Shown here piece by piece: positions 20,251-31,781 of a stretch of 64,000 bases of DNA. The first letter of the stretch is position 1. Every line of letters begins with the position of its first letter. The stretch lies in NCBI RefSeq assembly GCF_041381155.1, contig NC_091135.1, forward strand, positions 67,297,067 through 67,361,066, given 5' to 3'. The position numbers were made by a program, and so were the translations under genes. Below the pieces are notes generated by a model, which saw only the letters and a list, made by a program, of their open reading frames with translations, had not been told where the DNA came from and did not search any database. This DNA is from Argopecten irradians. Lineage: Eukaryota; Mollusca; Bivalvia; Pectinida; Pectinidae.

Positions 20251-21824
20251 CTCCGTAATCAACTACCCGACGTTTTTTTAAGTATAAGTATTGATTCTAT
20301 TTATAAGTGTGTTATTTATTAAAGCTCTAATTAGAAAAACACAGTGTATTGTATCTAAAATGTATATTACCACATGCACGTACGTAGTATCGAAATTTGT
20401 GTGAGTCGAATGTGTGTGTGTATATATATATATTAGGTATTATCTAATAAAAATTCTACAAACCCTTTTTTAATCGAATATATACCAATAATTTAAGTGT
20501 ATAACCTTTTCATCGGCCTAATTTTAGTATTAGCAAAATGTTTTTCAAAAAATATTTTATTAGGCTAATATGATTGCGTTATGAGATGTGCATGAAAAAT
20601 CTTTCTAGAAGTCATAGTGCGTTTGGAGAAATGCAATAATAATGTATTAAGAATAATTTTCCACCGTAAAGGAGCCAATGACGTAGTTAAGGACGTTCCG
20701 AACAGTGATCGAATGCGCCGTTCGCTCGGATCTCTTTGGGTCAATAAGTGCATTTGGAACTGTACACGAAAACACTTTTGTGATTAGGATTATGAAGAAT
20801 AGCGATCTACATGTTATCCGCCTAACGATATCTTACCTTTTAACGTTAAAATCAGGATAGTATAGTCGATAAACGGCGTATTTGTCGATATTGTACTTTG
20901 TTCGGTTTGCCGAAAGCTTGATACCGGGTGAAAATCAAAGTTTGTACGGTAGGTGAAGGACCTACCTTCGACAAACTAGAAAAAAATAATGTTGTCAGAT
21001 CTTTGAATTTGGCTAGGCTAATATAACATGAAGCTACATGTATCTTTTGCGAAACAAATTACATAACTCATACAAACGGACTGATGCCGACACGGTCTTG
21101 TGCTGAATAAAATGAGATTTCATAACAAACAAGTGATTAAACCTTTTCTGTTCACCTCCATTAAACTGTGAATATTTGACATTTAATATGTGTTTTAAGG
21201 AAGATGCATATTTGAATCAAGATTTTCCAATTTTGCCGAGTAATCCTCTTAAACCAGCTACAGATACAGAACTATCTTCATCTCTCCATCGCCCCACCCC
21301 TGCTTTTTGTTCAAGTTGTACAAGTATATTTTAATGAATATTGCGTATGTAGATGTCCACATGTATCATGCTTAGCTAATATGACCTTCAATAAGCACTA
21401 ACACGTTCGGGAAACAAGACTTTATTTACTGTATACATGTACGATAAGACATAACTACTGTAATTAGATGATGCATGTATTTCCTGTTTTGAGAAAATGC
21501 ATGGAAGTACTCTTATTCAGTTGATCAAATACTATCTTACGAAAAAGCACATTTTAAGCTAGTGTCAACAACAGTATTATATCTGTGATATAGGAAATAA
21601 ACATGTATATGAAGGCATAGACTTATAAGTTCCCTATTTACAGTAATCAGCTGAACGCATATCAAGTATTCAGAATAAGAGATTTTTTTCTTAGGCGTAC
21701 ACTTACAGTACAGGTAATCTGGAGGATCCAAAAGTCTGATTTTGTTTACTTCTGATAATAAATATATATCTACATGTATTATATATGCAGATATCTCCAC
21801 AAAAACACATACAAAGACATACAG
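20251..21824. other. AT-rich intergenic stretch
   Basis: Holds a hairpin at 20940-20976 (GTTTGT..GGTAGGT, loop, ACCTACC..ACAAAC) and short frames without protein character. Otherwise nothing seen. Confidence 0.4.
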
Positions 21825-22040
21825 TTGTGTATGATGATATCGATTTAATCATTTTATTTTTGTGCTCCACCGCCGACAGAGAATAAATGATATTAATCAT
21901 TTGAACAACAGTTGGTGTTTAATCGTGTATATATATGCCTAATTAACACAAAAAAATAATATGAAATAATTTATTTCGCCTTTGGCGCATGCGCCATCAG
22001 TATTTCATTGTGTATGATGATATCGATTTAATCATTTTAT
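21825..22040. repeat. 150-bp insert between perfect 33-bp direct repeats
   Basis: The 33-bp sequence starting TTGTGTATGATGATATCGAT occurs at 21825-21857 and again, without change, at 22008-22040. The 150 bp between them (21858-22007) is the reverse-complement relative of 2287-2437. Inside it lies a perfect palindrome TGGCGCATGCGCCA (21983-21996), which also fits an NRF-1 site. The arrangement looks like an insertion with an unusually long target duplication, or a local duplication caught by recombination. No coding potential. Confidence 0.75.
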
Positions 22041-24012
22041 CGCCATTTTTGTGATCAAGTTGAAGATATCAACTTCGATCGTTGTCACGTAGACGCTTTT
22101 CATGGCTACAATTTTGGCACCAAATTCAAATTTATGGCTGAATATCTGCTTCAAACGACTTTTGAAGCTAATATATCTTGACGATAACAGGATAGATTTT
22201 GATAAAATATTTTTCCGCTGAAACAATATAAAATCACGGATTATCTAAAGGGTATTAATTGAAGTGGAATCTTTACACGGAATTTTTGCATAATCATTTT
22301 TCAGATATTATATTCAAGCAAAATAATGGCTTATTTGTGCCATTTCTTAGCTTTGTACAGCATCAAATCGGTGGCATCGTCACATAAAATTAACAATTAT
22401 AACAATTTATATTATCAGACTATTACACTTTATAATGTTGAATATATAAGATGTACTTTATAAAAAATATAACCGCTCGATTTCAGTCTAATAAAATAAT
22501 TGTGAAAAAAGTTATTTTTAGGGGGTAGGGGTATAGAAAGGCTAATTACTAAAAAAAATTCCGCGGTCAATTTCATCGTAACACAAACAACTGTCTAATT
22601 ATATGGACAAAAAATAAAGAAAATTAAACCACACAATTTTTTGAAATTCGGGGGTATTTAAGTTGAAATTCAAATGCAAAAATTGGCCCTTTTTAGGCCT
22701 CATTTATACGCATTCGCGTAAAAAATCGCAATTAATGTATTTTTAAATGTGGAAACGATATTGAGGTCATTTATAGCCATATAAACTTAAATATTAAAGA
22801 TAAAAAATGTTTGTAATATTTCAGTCAATTACCAAGCTTTGAAAATATGTGTGTAAAATTGTATTTTAAGAAAAACAGACGGTAAAGTAGGGTTATTGAG
22901 AGTACACTATTTCCAAAACCGGTCGAGCAAATTTCAAATAAAAGCCTTAATAAACAGTTTATCAACCAATCTTTTAGTGAGCAAATTTAAAAGAAAATTA
23001 AACGAGGGGAAATTTTTAGGCCTAACTGTATCGAATGTTATGGAAAGGTACTGATTCTGGATTCAGCAACCGAATAACAATGATGCTTCTTTCATTCATC
23101 AATAATCACATCATTGTGAATTCAGATAATACTTGATTTGTTAAGACTGGTCCACTGCCATGGTAAGTTCTCTCACGCTTGTATACCAATTACGAATAGA
23201 TCACAAAGGTAAAAACTAAATGCTTATTTTTATAAGATTTCGTTAGGCATAATTTCAAATGTTAAATAGATGGGTACATATCAAGAATTGATAGTGAAAG
23301 GGTGAAATTCTATAAATTAGGGGAACTCTATGTAACGACCATTCATTTACCGCAACAATAATCTCCACACGTTTATAGCGTCGCTCAATCCCTCTTTATT
23401 ATAACTTACAGAAAATTCTTTATCATCTTCCATGATGGTAATACTAAGTAAACTACCAAAAATGTTTAGTGTCAGCTACAATGGATAAGATAGGATAGGC
23501 AAGATTACTATGCATGGAACCTCTCATTAAGTTTAAACCTATTTACATGAATTTGTTAATTACTTGTTGTTTGATACAAGTTTGGATACTTGATATATTT
23601 GATGCTGATTTTGTTTCATATTTTATTAATAGTGTGACCCTTTCAGGTTTAGCCCCGAGCGCTAGTCTCCGACTTCAGTAACTAACTTAATAAAACCAAA
23701 TTCTATTTCCTGTTGTATGTCAATGAGGCCCCGGTCAAACGTTCGTGGAAGTCGTGTTTCACAGAGATCATAATTTCAAATCGTAATTTAATCATACATG
23801 TAATAAAAACACAAAGGCCAACGGCGAGTCTAAATGAAGCAAGAGCACGAGCGAGTTCTTGAATCGGTCTTCATAAAATAGTGTAAATATCATAAATCTA
23901 ATCAGAAGTGTTGTAGCATCGCAAATCTTCGTGTCACTAATGCCCAATTAACCAGAAATCAAAAATTGTTTATTTCTCAGCACGAAAATATCAGTGTTAT
24001 ACTAATCAAATC
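22041..24012. other. AT-rich intergenic stretch
   Basis: Very AT-rich from 22250 to 23100; no gene or repeat recognised. Confidence 0.5.
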
Positions 24013-24171
24013 ATGAATCACATTAGGGTCGTGTCGCGTTTCGGCCTGGCACACTTAGTTCTGGTGTATTTTACGCTCTGTGGCGCTTTTGACACAAACG
24101 CCTATGAAAGGGCGAGACTCACGCAGGCTAGAACGTCCCCCTCACAAATCCATATTTCAGACGTCCATTAG
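24013..24171 (+). CDS. small candidate ORF with signal-peptide-like start
   Basis: An ATG frame of 52 codons begins MNHIRVVSRFGLAHLVLVYF and continues TLCGAFDTNAYERARLTQ. The N-terminus has a basic n-region, a hydrophobic core (LAHLVLVYFTLCGA) and a small-residue site near CGA-F, like a secreted or type I membrane protein start. The rest is short and hydrophilic, ending at TAG. It may be a short secreted peptide, the first exon of a larger gene (no strong donor was found), or chance. The locus is less AT-rich than its surroundings. Confidence 0.25.
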   Translation: MNHIRVVSRFGLAHLVLVYFTLCGAFDTNAYERARLTQARTSPSQIHISDVH

Positions 24172-24776
24172 TTTGCATCTGATATTTCTGCAGAAAATTC
24201 GTTTGTACGTTGAGACGCCCAATACATCGGAGTATGATCCATCCAAATTTTATTACGCGTGTTGCGTGAAATAGAATTATCAGTAGAAATTGAACAAACG
24301 AGAGAAAGGCCTTCATGAATGTGACTTTACGCAGATGGAGTGACGGTCCGATAAACTAACGGGTCAAACGTTCTTGACAGCCTCCGTGCGGCTGGCTGAA
24401 TTCTCCTCGTCAAAACATGCAGAGGAAACGTCAGAAGAACGATTGATGAAACCCATATGTAATTGAAAGTGAGATTCAAGCAGAGAAAATTTTTGTAGAA
24501 ATTGACAACGGCGAAAAGATCAATTTTCATTTGTTATAAAACTTCCTTTCAAAGAGAAATAAATGATCAAGCTAATTTATTTTATCATTGACAGGGCAAA
24601 GATTAATGTGCATCGTGTCCGGATCACACGAAAATTGATAGAATTGGAAAGAAATTATTTCGGCTGTTAAGTAGATCTAGTAATGAAAACTACGTCGTGT
24701 TTTCGTAGACTGCAGACAGCCTGTCAGCAATCAAACTGCAGCACATATCAATTCTAAAACTATAACACAACAATGG
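24172..24776. other. intergenic stretch
   Basis: Two minus-strand frames (24128-24316, 24327-24530) have hydrophobic starts but no family features; not called. Confidence 0.4.
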
Positions 24777-24784
24777 AGGTAGAT

Positions 24785-24924
24785 CACAGGGACTTGTAAC
24801 GTAGGTTGTGAGAAAGTCTGTTGTGTATACATGTGTACTAGGCCTATATACTATATAGTATATACATGTAGTACACATGTATACACAACAGACTTTCTCA
24901 TAACCTACGTTACAAGTCCCTGTG
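24785..24924. mobile_element. 140-bp foldback element with 8-bp target duplication
   Basis: The element is almost entirely palindromic: arms start CACAGGGACTTGTAACGTAG and meet near a TATATACTATATAGTATATA centre. Perfect direct repeats AGGTAGAT flank it (24777-24784 and 24925-24932). The outer ~60 bp are nearly identical to the ends of the 1.09-kb element at 61356-62446, so the two are one family. An 8-bp duplication with CA..TG ends fits a hAT-type (or P-type) transposase supplied in trans. Confidence 0.85.
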
Positions 24925-25082
24925 AGGTAGATCTATAGATCGTGGTATAGAGACATTATATCAACGATGTCTTCATAGAGCACGGGTCACTGTGACACTA
25001 TCTCAAATCACAGTTTTAGATTGAACATTCCTTGCCAGATTTCTTAAAATAAATTCGTTCCAATATAAGACTTATAATTTTG

Positions 25083-25341
25083 TTTGTTTGTTTAATTGAT
25101 TGACTAATTAACGTCCTATTAAAAACTAGGATCAAGTAAGGACGGCCCTATGTATGCAGTGTGTAACCTGTGTGTAGTGTGTGGTGCGCGGTTTGGGAGA
25201 CTGTGGTATATTTGTATTGTGTCTTGTATAGCGGAACTGTTGCCCATTTATAGCGCTATAGTTAGAAAGAAGAGAAAAGATAATATCCTAAATTTAGCCG
25301 CCTTAAACTATCAGCAGGTACAATTCTACCGCCCTGCAGGG
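25083..25341 (-). mobile_element. R500 copy with an internal deletion
   Basis: Tail side GTTTGTTTAATTGATTG and ACGTCCTATTAAAAACTAGG through CATTTATAGCGCTATAG is joined directly to TTAGAAAGAAGAGAAAAGAT and the 5' end CTACCGCCCTGCAGG. About 230 bp of the middle are missing. Confidence 0.7.
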
Positions 25342-28300
25342 TCAAAGTTAACAAAGTTTTGTTAAGTTATGATAAAAAATATTTGGTAACCTCAAAATGT
25401 ATAATACTATGATCCACAATATAATAATTCATTATTGCGAAGAAATGTCAAACAGAATGTTAAATTTATGGAATTTAATTTCACCAAATATTACAAAAAG
25501 TACAAATCATTGGGAAATGTTAGGAGAAATTGCAATTTGTACAATCGGCAGAAAAGAAAATCAATTGCAACGAATTACATTTTATTTTTAAGTATAATAT
25601 TATTATATTACACATAATAATACTAGATGTAAAATATATAATTTGTAAATAGACTTTATTCAAAAGAACAAATAGCATTTCCTGTAGCAACTCGGACTCC
25701 AGCCCCTAAATATATCACAAATTGAATGTAGGTAACATTGAGACATGGAAACTTATATTAGATGAGACATAAATTGAACTGTATCAACATTCACTTGCAT
25801 TGGTATTCAAAATTTTTAATCAAGTATGTCATCAGAGATCCGCAAATATTTTGTTTGTCTTCTTTTGTTGAATTAGATTTATCAGGTTTCGGCTGCTCTT
25901 GCCTGAATTTGCGAACAAGTAAGAAACAATAAAGTAACCATGGAAACAGATTATTGGCCAATACATTCCGATTTTTACATATAAATCGTAGCATCAAATC
26001 CCATTGTAGCATTTATATCCTAACACGAATGTATGTCTTGATATTTAAACATAAAAAAACAACAAACCGCAAGATCAAATTTGGTTAACAAATATCGAAC
26101 TCGTGACCTTGAATAGCTCTACACATGGCGCAGATTTATCGAAATACATTTACCTTCCAGCTTCGCATCCGAATTTTCTACAAACACGCAAGCCGCATAT
26201 AATCTCTGACTAATATTACAATAATGAAATGCAAAGTTTATCAATTTCCAGTAAGACATAACCCAATTAAATGCGCCACATCGAAGGATATTGGATATAT
26301 TTCATCCGGGATTGTCACTGAAATCTTACAAGCGCCCCAGTGATAGATTGGCGAACAGCCTTCAGACGCTTTTCTGTAAAAAATTCATGTCTTCCCAGTA
26401 CAGCCTGCATATAAATCTCCGTTGCTCCCAAAATGGCTAAGCGTTACGCTATATCCAACCGTTTTTCATATCTGAAATTGACAGTTAATTTGATAAATGA
26501 ACTTATTTATTCAAAATATACTCTTATAACATGAATCTCTCTTTATTCCGCGGTCAAAAAGACATAAATACTGGTGCCCCGTATACCGTATTTTTCTTAA
26601 CATCTCTCCATGACTCATGATGGCCGCCGTTGCCATTGGAGACAAGAAGAACCAGGCTGATAGGTGCTGGAACCAAGCGATGATGTCCTAGGTGACCAGG
26701 TACAAATCCTAATTAAATTTCAATACACAAAAAGTTCACTACCGCGGATTTGTAATTTAGAAAAATCGAAATATAGACCCCATACAGTATCCGAATCACG
26801 CTTAAAGATATGAATAATTCAGCGCCGAAAGGAGTTTTTCTACATTGCCCAATTGTACTCTGACATTTTCTTACCGTAAAAAAGTTTCATGTGATTAGAA
26901 AAAAGGAATGAAATTCACTTTTAACAATGATAAATCACATTAAAGAAGTCCCTTCATCACTACCAAGAAATTATCATACGTTTTCGTTTGTTCGCAAGGT
27001 CGTGTAGGTCAAAGATTCCAAATTTCGACAGCATACTTCGTATACTCAAAGGAGGACATGTTCCAGCTAAGAAACCTATCTCGGGGTTAATTGTTTTATA
27101 TAATGACCTTAATAAACTCTCCTCCAGTTATTATCAACGTTGGAAAGTGACACATTTTCACAAATTTACAAAAAGAAAGTAGTTTGCTTGTTTTATAAAT
27201 GTTGTAACAAACTCTAGCAGTTCAGTTAAAGCTTATTATCTAGAGGCCTGGAGGTACCAGCTTTGGGTAAGATGGGTGGATAAGATGTATTAATATTCTA
27301 ACACTTGTTGTCTGGGTCGTCAGACTGTACCGGTACTGACCGTACGTATCTCCATGTTCTCTTGGTAATTCGTTATTTCTTAACTACCAAACCATAGTAC
27401 GTCATCCAATGACCATGTCCATAACAAGGTCCAGCTAGACATGACTTTTACATTTCAGAAATACCGATGACACCACGGAAGATTTGGGTTATTTAATACA
27501 AGGAATTCGAATAAGTTCCTGATAACAAGGTTTGGTTCTAGGTCATGTACTCTGTACTTGATTAAGTAGCCGTACTTCATCTCCCTATATCAGGCAACGT
27601 AAGATAAATGTTAACGTCCAAATATATAAAAGATAATTAATTCATATGAACGAAGGTGTCCGCTTTTTAATCAATTTCTTAGAGAAAACCCATGGGCTTA
27701 ATCTATGTTATATTTGTTTGTATTTTGTGAGAAATTGTGATCAGTAATTAATCCTACACGCTGTAGTAATGTATGATATGTACGCACGTGCTCACGCGAG
27801 AAAACTTCGGTAGTCATGTAAACTAAAGAATTTAATGCTTTTGCCGACACTCCCAGATGTTTTTATACTAACTAGAACGTACATATCTGGCCCCATAAAC
27901 TGGCGTTTAATTTGGTGTACGGCTAATTACTTGATCTATTCATCGCGATTTTATTTATTATTGACAAAGTGATTCCCCAAGGATACACAATACCGGATAT
28001 TTAGCTTCCTGGTTGTACTTTCATATTTTTCAGGTCTGCAGATTCCAATTATCATTTTGTTTTATCAGACATTGAACAATTCATCAACATATCGTTTCTT
28101 CCTATTTGATTTAGGAGTTTCACCTGATGTGATGTTTATAGCGTTGTATTTGAAACTCGTAAAAGTATGATACGACGAGAGTTCACTATTTCACGGTATT
28201 CCAATGATATCCACAAATTGTACCGTTCAAAATGGCTGGGTGAATGCTCTCCCTGGAAAGAAGTCGGGTGCAAACACAAGAAGTGAGATATCACTTAGTC

Positions 28301-28738
28301 GAATACGATTTCACCCTTTTACACGACAAACGCGAGTATTATAATCCTTTGAATTGTAACAAATCGTACGCCGATTTCTTAAGTGCCAATATTAACAACA
28401 GGTCCATCATACATTTCCAGTTGTTGTTGGTACATTCGCATTTAAGATTTTAACAGGGAAATGAAATGCAGAATAATTACCTTTATTGATAATTTAATTG
28501 TACTTGACGCGTCCAATCTACTACTCCCCCTGCGTCCCTTCAGTAGGAACAATCAAACTACAAGCGACCCCTGGTCCTGAGGAAAGACCATTTATATAAT
28601 TCTGGTTTATGCCATACACAGGTACCAAGTGATAAAGCGTCTGACTCCAGGCCATTAGGTTACGTGTTACATACAGCAGTCCAACAGCAGTGGTCATTGA
28701 CATACGTCCCACCGGAAAGGCTCTCCAACAGTTCTTAC
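25342..28738. other. AT-rich intergenic stretch
   Basis: No confident gene. A weak tRNA-like SINE remnant may lie on the minus strand at 26085-26165 (GGTCACGAGTTCGAT as a B box). GTTGCCATTGGAGAC at 26629-26643 resembles an RFX X-box. Frames at 26988-27182 and 28244-28453 have no family features. Confidence 0.4.
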
Positions 28739-28797
28739 CGCGTACATACTGACAGTGACGTATCGCCAGCCTTGACCAGGGTCCATTTATGAGCCAT
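28739..28797 (-). CDS. weak first-exon candidate
   Basis: On the minus strand AAAATGG gives a fair start context. The frame reads MAHKWTLVKAGDTSLSVCT and reaches a strong donor (ACGCG|GTAAGA). A strong acceptor (GGTCTTTCCTCAG) lies 165 nt further on, but joining it gives only a few codons before a stop. A second ATG frame also passes the donor. Chance is possible. Confidence 0.15.
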
Positions 28798-31493
28798 TTT
28801 TCATGATCAGAAAGGAAAAGAATTTAAGGTTAACAGAGAAATATTACGCACATTAGGCGATCATAGATACAAAAATGTAGACACGATTCAATACATTATT
28901 AACCCTTTTGCTATCCTGGCGCGCGACATATAAGGTGAGTTTTGACTGAGGCTGTGGGGTCAGGGGTCACCGCTACTTGTCAGACAACAGAAGTCTAACC
29001 TAAACACTAATATATCTTGGTAGATGGTCTTTTTATATACACCCAAGCTCTTTATTCGACTAGTTCTACTTTGGAGAACATAAACGTCCTTAAACTTCTA
29101 AAATGATGCAAATTGTTTCCAGTGTATTATTTACGCACCTCTACTCTCTGTGTTTTTCCTTTAATATTACCAATGTCCCTTTTTCCCTTGGATTCTTGCT
29201 TCCTGTAGTTTGTCCTGATATATACAAAACTTCCACGTGAGTTTATGTTACCTATAAAACATGAATAAAATCAACAAATTTCGTACTAGTTTATAGGAGA
29301 TAGTATAGAGTCACTACTGGTAGAATACGACATAGGTTATGAAGTAGAAAGTGTTTGTCTTACAACTGTAACCCTCGTCATTTAGTGACAAAACTGATTC
29401 CAGTTACATTTGTTGGCAAAGCCTAAACGTTACAATCTGTAAATATTAACGGTGTCTGACATGTCTTTATTTTACAGGATGAATTGTTAATGAATCCGAC
29501 TGCGATTCAATGCATAATAAGGATTTATACTGTACCGTACCTGTCTATTTCTCCTCAGACCACATTGCTGTGGGGCATCGCTTATAACGCCGAATCTAGT
29601 ATCACTCCCGAGAGAGCTGTTTTGAAACGTTTTGAACATGGTGTCTCCTGCTATCAGATTGCCATCTAAGGAGAATTGATCCGATTATAAGCTCATTGTT
29701 GACAGGCTTATATCATACTTTATACACGGAAATGAATCCGCGTGTCATACAGCAAACATTAAACGTAGATTTCTACGTAAAACCCACAAACTTCAAAAAG
29801 TCAAAAAACCAAAAGAGCGGCCAAATGTTATAAAAGGCATTTTGCTCTCCGACGATAAAACACCATTTAGACTTAACATATTGGGCACATCTTTTCACTT
29901 CGAGGGCAACCGTCAAACAGGGGGGCTTTGAAACGGATTTGTAAGTAAGATTTTTTGTGTTCCAAATGTAAACGAAATCACACCGTTGGGAATAGTACGC
30001 ATAAAATGTGACGTTTACCGCACTTTTGTCATTTAAATGTCCGATTGGGAGATAGTATTTACCGGCACGGAGTCCGGAATATTTCTCCGGATTCAGTAGA
30101 GTGCAGTTTGATCGCCTGTCATTGTGAATATATCGTTAACCTGATCAAACATAAACCGTTTCTGATAACTAAGTCTGACTGTCAGATATCCATTTTTATA
30201 CCTCTTAATGGACAAAATCATATCTAAAAATGTTTCATGCAAAGTAAAATGAAAAATTGACAACTCAATGTTTTTTCTTTGATCTTTGTATTGGGTTGTT
30301 TATGAATCCTCTGATAGTAGGCACATACGGATGGATATCTGGGAAGTATTTTAGTGTCATATTCATAATTCAAAGGAAAAGGAATGGGATTGTTCGTGAT
30401 AAAATTGTGCTTCATAGAATAGATAGAATAGAGTACACCACTGTATATAAGTATAATATAACGTATCTATATTAAGTTTGTTCAAAGGAGTGTATGGAGT
30501 GTCATAATTCATTTTAAAGTCTAATTAATGGCCAAAACACGACGAATGAATGGATAGGGAGGATGGCCTTCCGAACGATAACACACATAATAACGTTTTT
30601 GGAATATGGAAATTTCAAAGAAAGGCAACTGAAAATAAAACCCGACTACGTATAGGTTTGACTGATGAGAGAGCTTCTTTTTTAAAGTCCTACAGAACAT
30701 GTATGAAACAAAATAATCTGATTTGATGGTCGATCTTGTGATATAGGCTTAGACAAGTGTGACTGTTCTATATTCTAAATTTCCAACTTATAATTTCTCA
30801 ACAAAGTAACAGTCACGGGTTTCCTGGCAGGGTGACAAGTCCTTTTTCTGGAGATGCATTTTATTGGTAAACATTGAATTAACATTTAACATTTTTTATA
30901 TAAACATTACAAATCAAAGAAACAATTTGACGCTCTAGTCAAACACGAGTATGTACGGTATCAAGGGTAAGGATCTCTAATCCCCGATCTCTCGTTTCCA
31001 TGGTCACAAGTAATATCTTCGATACATTCTAGACGATTTAAAACAACAGCAATGTAAAGTTTTCTTATAAATATTTCATTTGCAATGTTTGACTTCTGCT
31101 AAGACACATAGAGCGAATCACATTAAGTTTTAATGCAAGGTTCTGTCGCGACAAATGCGTGAGCAATAAGTCTATATTGGACGTTGCCTTTAAAGTATAC
31201 AGTATGTTTATATATATATATTGAATGCAAAGAGTCGGATACAAGAGGAGATATAAAAACTACATACAAATTGTATATGGACAGACAAACCGCATACATA
31301 ACGACCCTGACGGAGATGGCAGTATGAAACAGTCGTCGGAATCCCACATTGCTCTTGAGCAAACAAATTATTCATAAAGAAACACGATTTTATTTATACA
31401 GAAAACCCCTTGAGAATGTTGTGAGCATCAAAAATGAAACTTTGCACACTTATGCAATAAAAGAAGATTTCTTTTAGTCTCCATATGGTAATT
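28798..31493. other. AT-rich intergenic stretch
   Basis: Nothing supported. Short frames at 29484-29669 and 30045-30227 are dismissed. Confidence 0.4.
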
Positions 31494-31781
31494 TTAGCCG
31501 TGAATCATATGAAATTCGTCCCGATCAATATTCTCCGCACGACTGTTAGATCTAATGAGATTTTGACTGATATTCCACCAGTCAATATCGGGATATCGAC
31601 ATTCATATCTCGTGCGCGCGTGCAGAGAGTTGCCTGTCCGCACAAGTGATGTGATGGGCAAATTGTCATGATTATTGTTAATAAACGTAAAAAGATTGAC
31701 CTCGGGTCGCTCATAACATACAAAGTGGTTATTAACGCCTTCATTGGGGTCAGCGAGCAATAACGATCCGGATCTGAGCAT
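31494..31781 (-). CDS. hypothetical small ORF, 95 aa
   Basis: A true ATG frame beginning MLRSGSLLLADPNEGVNNHF and ending ..RDEFHMIHG. The composition is balanced and hydrophilic after a short hydrophobic start, with no transmembrane segment or known motif. A second frame is open over most of the same stretch, which lowers confidence. No neighbours support a gene. Confidence 0.2.
   Translation of the reverse strand: MLRSGSLLLADPNEGVNNHFVCYERPEVNLFTFINNNHDNLPITSLVRTGNSLHARTRYECRYPDIDWWNISQNLIRSNSRAENIDRDEFHMIHG

Noticed and set aside
20416-20435. GT/TA microsatellite
   Set aside because: Too short to be informative; ordinary low-complexity sequence.
26085-26165. tRNA-like segment on the minus strand
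   Set aside because: A B-box-like GAGTTCGAT is present, but arms do not pair and no A box is convincing; at most a worn SINE remnant.
26629-26643. RFX X-box-like motif as a ciliary gene promoter
   Set aside because: A single imperfect motif match with no adjacent gene; recorded only as a possibility.
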